Origin: JAOUEA01 sp963762075
GTDB lineage: Bacteria; Actinomycetota; UBA4738; HRBIN12
Assembly: GCA_963762075.1 (NCBI GenBank)
Contig: CAVXJC010000006.1
Location: 496,001 to 560,000 of the forward strand
Direction of reading: 5' to 3'
DNA length: 64,000 nt
The notes under the pieces were generated by a model. The model saw only the letters and a list, made by a program, of their open reading frames with translations. It did no database searches and was not told the origin of the DNA. Both the position numbers and the translations under genes were made by a program. Shown here in pieces: positions 60,611-64,000 of the stretch; the first letter of the stretch is position 1; each line of letters begins with the position of its first letter.

Positions 60611-60616
60611 ATTCTA
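60611..60616 (-). promoter_or_regulatory. -10 hexamer TAGAAT of tRNA-Ser(GCT)
   Basis: Minus-strand TAGAAT (60616-60611) ends seven bases before the mature 5' end at 60603. It matches the placement at the other two tRNA-Ser genes. Confidence 0.5.
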
Positions 60617-60641
60617 GCGGCGCTGCCTGTGGGCTCGCGGG

Positions 60642-60647
60642 TACGCT
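60642..60647 (+). promoter_or_regulatory. -10 hexamer TACGCT of the FAD oxidoreductase gene
   Basis: TACGCT ends seven bases before the ATG at 60655. No ribosome binding site is present. It lies about 25 bp from the divergent tRNA -10. Confidence 0.55.
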
Positions 60648-60654
60648 TCGCGCG

Positions 60655-61836
60655 ATGCCCGACGTGGTGATCGTGGGAGGCGGCATCATCGGCGCCGCAT
60701 GCTCGTACGAGCTGGCTTCGCGAGGCGCCTCGGTGACCCTGGTTGAACGTGACCACCTCGCGGCGCATGCGTCGGGCCGCAATCAAGGCCTGTGGGTGCT
60801 TCCCGACGACGACGTGAACATGCCGATGGCTCGCGCGAGTCTCGAGATGTACCAGCGCATCGCCACGGACTCGCCGCTCGACGTCCGGCTCGACGGAACG
60901 CCCGTGGGTACCGTGCTCGCCGCCATGGATGCCCGCGAGGTGCGGGTGGCAGAGGAAACCGTCGCCCGGGCTGAGAGGCACGGCTTCTCGGTCGACGACA
61001 TCTCCGGGCCCGCCGACATCCGCGACGCCGAGCCAGGGCTCACCCGCAACGTCGCCGGCGCCTGGCTCGTTCACAGCGGGTACCGGCTCGATCCCGGCGC
61101 GCTCACGGTCACGCTCGCGCTGGCAGCCGCCGAGCGCGGGGCGGACATACGCCACCACTCCAATGCTCGAGGCCTCACCCTCGCAGGCGACCGGGTCCGA
61201 GGTGTGGTGACCGACGACGGCATGATCGAGGCCGCCACCACGATCGTGGCGGCCGGACCGTGGACGTCGCCGCTCCTGGAGCAGGCCGGCGTGCACCTCC
61301 CGATCATCGGCGCCCGCGGGTGGCTAGTCCGGGTCGCTCCCATGAAGCAGCAACTGCTCACACATCTGGTCGAGGCGCCCGGGCCTCATGCTCGTCTGCG
61401 TGAGGGCGCGGCCCCCGCGTGGCCCTCATCGTCGGAGGTCATCAGCGAGGGCGAGCCGCGCAGCGAGATCGGATCGCTGTTGCACCCGCATCGCGATGGA
61501 CGGACCATCGTGATCGGGTCGACCCGCCAGATCTGGCTCTCTCCCGAGCCGCCCCAAGAGCAGATCGTGGGCCGGCTGCTCGCGGCGGCGACCGGGCTCG
61601 TGCCCGAGATCGCAGACGCCGCCGTGCAGTCGTCGTGGTGGGGCTTGCGGCCGCTCACGCCCGACGAGCGGCCCCTCGTCGGCGCCGTGCGCGAAGGTTT
61701 GCACGTGGCGACCGGTCACGGATCCGAAGGCGTGATCCTGGGTGCCGGCACTGCACAGCTCGTCGCCGCGCAGATCGCCGGCGAGCGGTCTCCCTTCGAT
61801 CCTGTCCCCTTCGAACCTCTGCGCTTCGGCGAGTGA
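60655..61836 (+). CDS. FAD-dependent amino acid/glycine oxidase-like oxidoreductase (DAO family)
   Basis: A 393-residue DAO-family flavoprotein. FAD-binding GGGIIGAACSYELASRGASVTLVER is at residues about 8-32, and the C-terminal RPLTPDERPLVGAV, HVATGHGSEGVILGAG is the second FAD contact. It could oxidise amino acids, glycine or glycerol-type substrates. No thi or sarcosine genes are nearby, and hemA follows 63 bases later, so no pathway is implied. The long upstream frame from 60400 runs through the tRNA and was not used. Confidence 0.85.
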   Translation: MPDVVIVGGGIIGAACSYELASRGASVTLVERDHLAAHASGRNQGLWVLPDDDVNMPMARASLEMYQRIATDSPLDVRLDGTPVGTVLAAMDAREVRVAEETVARAERHGFSVDDISGPADIRDAEPGLTRNVAGAWLVHSGYRLDPGALTVTLALAAAERGADIRHHSNARGLTLAGDRVRGVVTDDGMIEAATTIVAAGPWTSPLLEQAGVHLPIIGARGWLVRVAPMKQQLLTHLVEAPGPHARLREGAAPAWPSSSEVISEGEPRSEIGSLLHPHRDGRTIVIGSTRQIWLSPEPPQEQIVGRLLAAATGLVPEIADAAVQSSWWGLRPLTPDERPLVGAVREGLHVATGHGSEGVILGAGTAQLVAAQIAGERSPFDPVPFEPLRFGE

Positions 61837-61899
61837 CGGGCGGATCCGGCCGGGAGACACGCCGCAACATGCGGCGATACGATTCCGGACCTACCTGCC

Positions 61900-63183
61900 A
61901 TGGCCATCCTCACCCTCGGGGTTTCCTTCCGTCGAGCATCGATCGAGCTGCTGGAGCGGCTCGCCTTCGCTGACGACGACTTGACCAAGGCCTATCGGGT
62001 CGCCGCCGACCTCGATGGCCTCGACGGGGCGGTCATCCTCTCGACCTGCAACCGGGTAGAGGTTTACGGAGACGTGGCGAGTTACCACTCGGGTTTCTTG
62101 GCGCTGAAGCGTCTGCTGACCGAGACGCGAGAGATCGCAGCCGAGGAGATCGCCGAGCCTCTCTACGCCCATTGGGAGCGAGATGCGGCCGATCACCTGT
62201 TCTCGGTCGGAGGGGGTCTCGACTCCATGGTGCTCGGCGAGACGCAGATCCACGCGCAGGTGCGTGAGGCGTTACGGCGCGCCGGCGCAGAGGGCGCCGC
62301 GACCCCGGCGCTCACGGCGCTGTTCCACACCGCGGCGCGTGCCGGGCGCAGGGTTCGGCAGGAGACCTCGCTCGGAGCCGCGCCCGACACCTTCGTGTCA
62401 CTCGGCGCCGACCTCGCAGACACGGCGGCGGGTGGCCTCGCCGAGCGCGACGTGGTCGTTGTCGGCGCCGGCGTCATGGCTGCGCTCGCGGTGAAGCATC
62501 TGCGCGGGCGCGGCATGCGCAGAGTGCGCATCCTGAACCGGTCGCTCGAGCACGCGCAAGCCCTCGCCAGCCGGACCGGCGCCGAGCACGGCGAGCTCGG
62601 CAGCCTGCCCGAGGCCTTGCGTCACGCCGATCTCGTGGTGAGTGCGACCGGCGCGGGGGGTCTGGTGATCCACCGTTCGGCCGTCGCCGATGCCTTGTCG
62701 GCTCGTCACGGACGTCCGCTGGTGCTGCTCGACCTCGCCGTGCCGCGCGATGTCGAGCCTGGGGCTGCCGATCTCCACGGCGCGAGCGTGATCGACATCG
62801 TCTCGATCCGCGAATGTCTGGCCGAGACCGATGCCACGACGGATGCTGACATCGCCCGGGCCCACGAGATCGTGGCGGGCGAGACGCATCGATACATGAT
62901 GCGCCGCCGTGGCGATGAGCTCGGCCCCCTGATCCGAGCGGTGCGTCGCCGTGGCGACGAGGTCGCGCGGTTAGAGATGCAGCGGCAGGCGTCGCGGCTC
63001 GCATCTCTCACCCCCGACGAGCGAGAGGCCGTCGAAGCCCTCGCGCGAGGCATCACCGCCAAGCTGTTGCACGACCCGATCGTCGAACTGAAGGAGCGCT
63101 CGGAGCCCGGAGTCGACGGGGGCCACGCTCGAGTGCTGGCGGAGTTGCTCGGCATCGACGAAGATACCGACCCTTCGTCGTGA
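61900..63183 (+). CDS. hemA: Glutamyl-tRNA reductase
   Basis: The 427-residue first enzyme of C5-pathway tetrapyrrole synthesis, making glutamate 1-semialdehyde from Glu-tRNA. GVSFRRASIELLERLAF opens it, catalytic cysteine in LSTCNRVEVYG (about 50), LGETQIHAQVREAL follows, then the NADPH fold VVVGAGVMAALAVKHLRG. The C-terminal dimerisation helix is normal. It overlaps hemC by four bases. The 63-bp upstream gap contains GCCGC-AACAT-GCGGC. Confidence 0.96.
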   Translation: MAILTLGVSFRRASIELLERLAFADDDLTKAYRVAADLDGLDGAVILSTCNRVEVYGDVASYHSGFLALKRLLTETREIAAEEIAEPLYAHWERDAADHLFSVGGGLDSMVLGETQIHAQVREALRRAGAEGAATPALTALFHTAARAGRRVRQETSLGAAPDTFVSLGADLADTAAGGLAERDVVVVGAGVMAALAVKHLRGRGMRRVRILNRSLEHAQALASRTGAEHGELGSLPEALRHADLVVSATGAGGLVIHRSAVADALSARHGRPLVLLDLAVPRDVEPGAADLHGASVIDIVSIRECLAETDATTDADIARAHEIVAGETHRYMMRRRGDELGPLIRAVRRRGDEVARLEMQRQASRLASLTPDEREAVEALARGITAKLLHDPIVELKERSEPGVDGGHARVLAELLGIDEDTDPSS

Positions 63184-64000
63184 GCGTGCTGCGCATCGGG
63201 ACCCGTCGCTCGCCGCTCGCGCTCGCCCAAGCGGAGGAGATCCGCATCCGTTTGGAGGCGACCGGTGTGCTCGCCGACATCGTTCCCATGAGCACCTCGG
63301 GCGACGAGGGCGCTTCTGCGGTTGCTTCCCCACAGGGGCTCAAGGGGCTCTGGATCGACACGATCCTCGATGCGCTGGAGGCCGGCGACATCGACATCGC
63401 AGTGCATTCTGCCAAGGATCTTCCCGCTGAGGACGACGAGGGCTTCACGATCGCCGCTGTACCCGAACGCGAGGATCCGTCCGACGTGCTGGTGAGCCGC
63501 GATGCTGCCTCGCTGCCGCCGGGTGCGTTGATCGGCACGTCGAGCCTGCGGCGCCGAGCCCAACTCCTCGCCGGGTTCCCGGGGCTCGAAGTCGTCGACT
63601 TGCGTGGCAACGTACAGACGCGTCTTCGTAAGGTCGCCGAAGGTGAGGTCGATGCGGCGGTGCTGGCTGCCGCAGGCCTGCATCGTCTCGGACTCGAGCC
63701 CGAGCACGCCCGAGCGCTCCCCCTCGCGATGATGGTGCCCGCCCCCGGCCAGGGCTGCCTGGCCGTGCAGACTCGCGACGACGACGATGACGCCATGGCG
63801 GCCGTGGCGCCGCTCGATCATGCACCGAGCCACCGAGCTCTCGATGCCGAGAGGTCGCTGATGTGGCGGTTGGGCGGTGGGTGTGCGCTTCCTTTGGGGG
63901 CGCACGCGATCGTCGGTGTGGAATCGATCTCGCTCTCGGCCATCGTTGCCACGCCCGACGGCACCACGGTGCTGCGGGCGGAGTCTGAAGGAGGAACCCC
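63180..64000 (+). CDS. hemC: Porphobilinogen deaminase (hydroxymethylbilane synthase), cut off at the right edge
   Basis: The first 273 codons are visible and open at the edge. The GTG at 63180 overlaps the hemA stop. VSVLRIGTRRSPLALAQAEE, then HSAKDLPAE, GTSSLRRRAQLL, VVDLRGNVQTRLRKV, and the dipyrromethane-binding GGGCALPLGAHA are all as expected. It joins four porphobilinogens into hydroxymethylbilane. Only the last part of domain 3 is missing. Confidence 0.96.
   Translation, partial: MSVLRIGTRRSPLALAQAEEIRIRLEATGVLADIVPMSTSGDEGASAVASPQGLKGLWIDTILDALEAGDIDIAVHSAKDLPAEDDEGFTIAAVPEREDPSDVLVSRDAASLPPGALIGTSSLRRRAQLLAGFPGLEVVDLRGNVQTRLRKVAEGEVDAAVLAAAGLHRLGLEPEHARALPLAMMVPAPGQGCLAVQTRDDDDDAMAAVAPLDHAPSHRALDAERSLMWRLGGGCALPLGAHAIVGVESISLSAIVATPDGTTVLRAESEGGT

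Overview
The window is GC-rich bacterial DNA with dense, short-gapped genes. The gene content points to Actinomycetota: leuCD divergent from an IclR-family (NdgR/LtbR-type) regulator, an Eis-type acetyltransferase, an MptB-like GT87 mannosyltransferase, and an ECF sigma factor coupled to a DUF4349 protein. Many start codons are GTG. A fatty acyl-CoA reductase/HAD lipid cluster fits the same picture. The signal recognition particle RNA is the long, Alu-domain type, which is not what well-studied actinobacteria carry, so a deep-branching or uncultured class is likely. I cannot name the species. Three genes carry indel-type frameshifts (four indels in all), which suggests either a draft or metagenome assembly or recent gene decay.

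Layout. 1-1634: a partial unknown gene, a small winged-helix gene and a frameshifted ADP-ribosylglycohydrolase. 1764-7187: stand-alone rpsD, then the glucose-6-phosphate genes gnd-pgi-zwf overlapping with a cyclase-family hydrolase. 7358-8680: an MFS transporter. 8830-19297: a leftward transcription unit that starts with a fatty acyl-CoA reductase/HAD fusion and continues with a zinc-type dehydrogenase, a LarA-like protein, a PlsC acyltransferase, a TetR regulator and a very large adenylate cyclase-AAA-TPR-solute-binding fusion. A TetR-type palindrome sits inside its promoter. 19386-23786: a giant secreted protein of tandem Ig-like repeats with a PxKF end. 24016-25998: MazG-like and two acetyltransferases. 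26043-31735: a leftward run of MOSC, S9 peptidase, lysC, a membrane protein and asd (asd broken by two indels).

31791-37672: an alcohol dehydrogenase-like gene, the sigma/DUF4349 pair, then dnaX-recR-DUF4272 leftward. 37729-38000: SRP RNA. 38044-43608: a ZIP transporter, a phosphodiesterase whose usual C-terminal motif lies at its N-terminus, a small exported protein, acetyltransferases and a HAD phosphatase. 43622-44015: two tRNA-Ser genes. 44119-46734: a cyclic nucleotide-binding protein, tadA, a zincin-like protein and pncB. 46864-52359: a secreted propeller-like protein, leuDC with its IclR regulator, and the mannosyltransferase. 52347-55302: aldo/keto reductase, MFS, DinB and tRNA-Arg. 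55518-57924: a secreted matrixin-like protease, the arsR-arsM-arsC operon and, divergent from it, a 16-residue peptide with six cysteines followed by a strong hairpin. 58081-64000: a conserved small protein, bcp, a phospholipase C/acid phosphatase-type lipoprotein, tRNA-Ser(GCT), an FAD oxidoreductase, hemA and the start of hemC.

A recurring theme is promoter placement. Many genes have a TANNNT-type -10 hexamer only 6-9 bases before the start codon and no Shine-Dalgarno sequence, so leaderless mRNAs are expected. The three tRNA-Ser genes have TAGACT/TAGAAT hexamers 6-7 bases before the mature 5' end. One 9-bp symmetric element appears to be the -10 for two divergent leaderless genes. No gene-free stretch exceeds 300 bases, and I saw no insertion sequence, prophage or CRISPR array.
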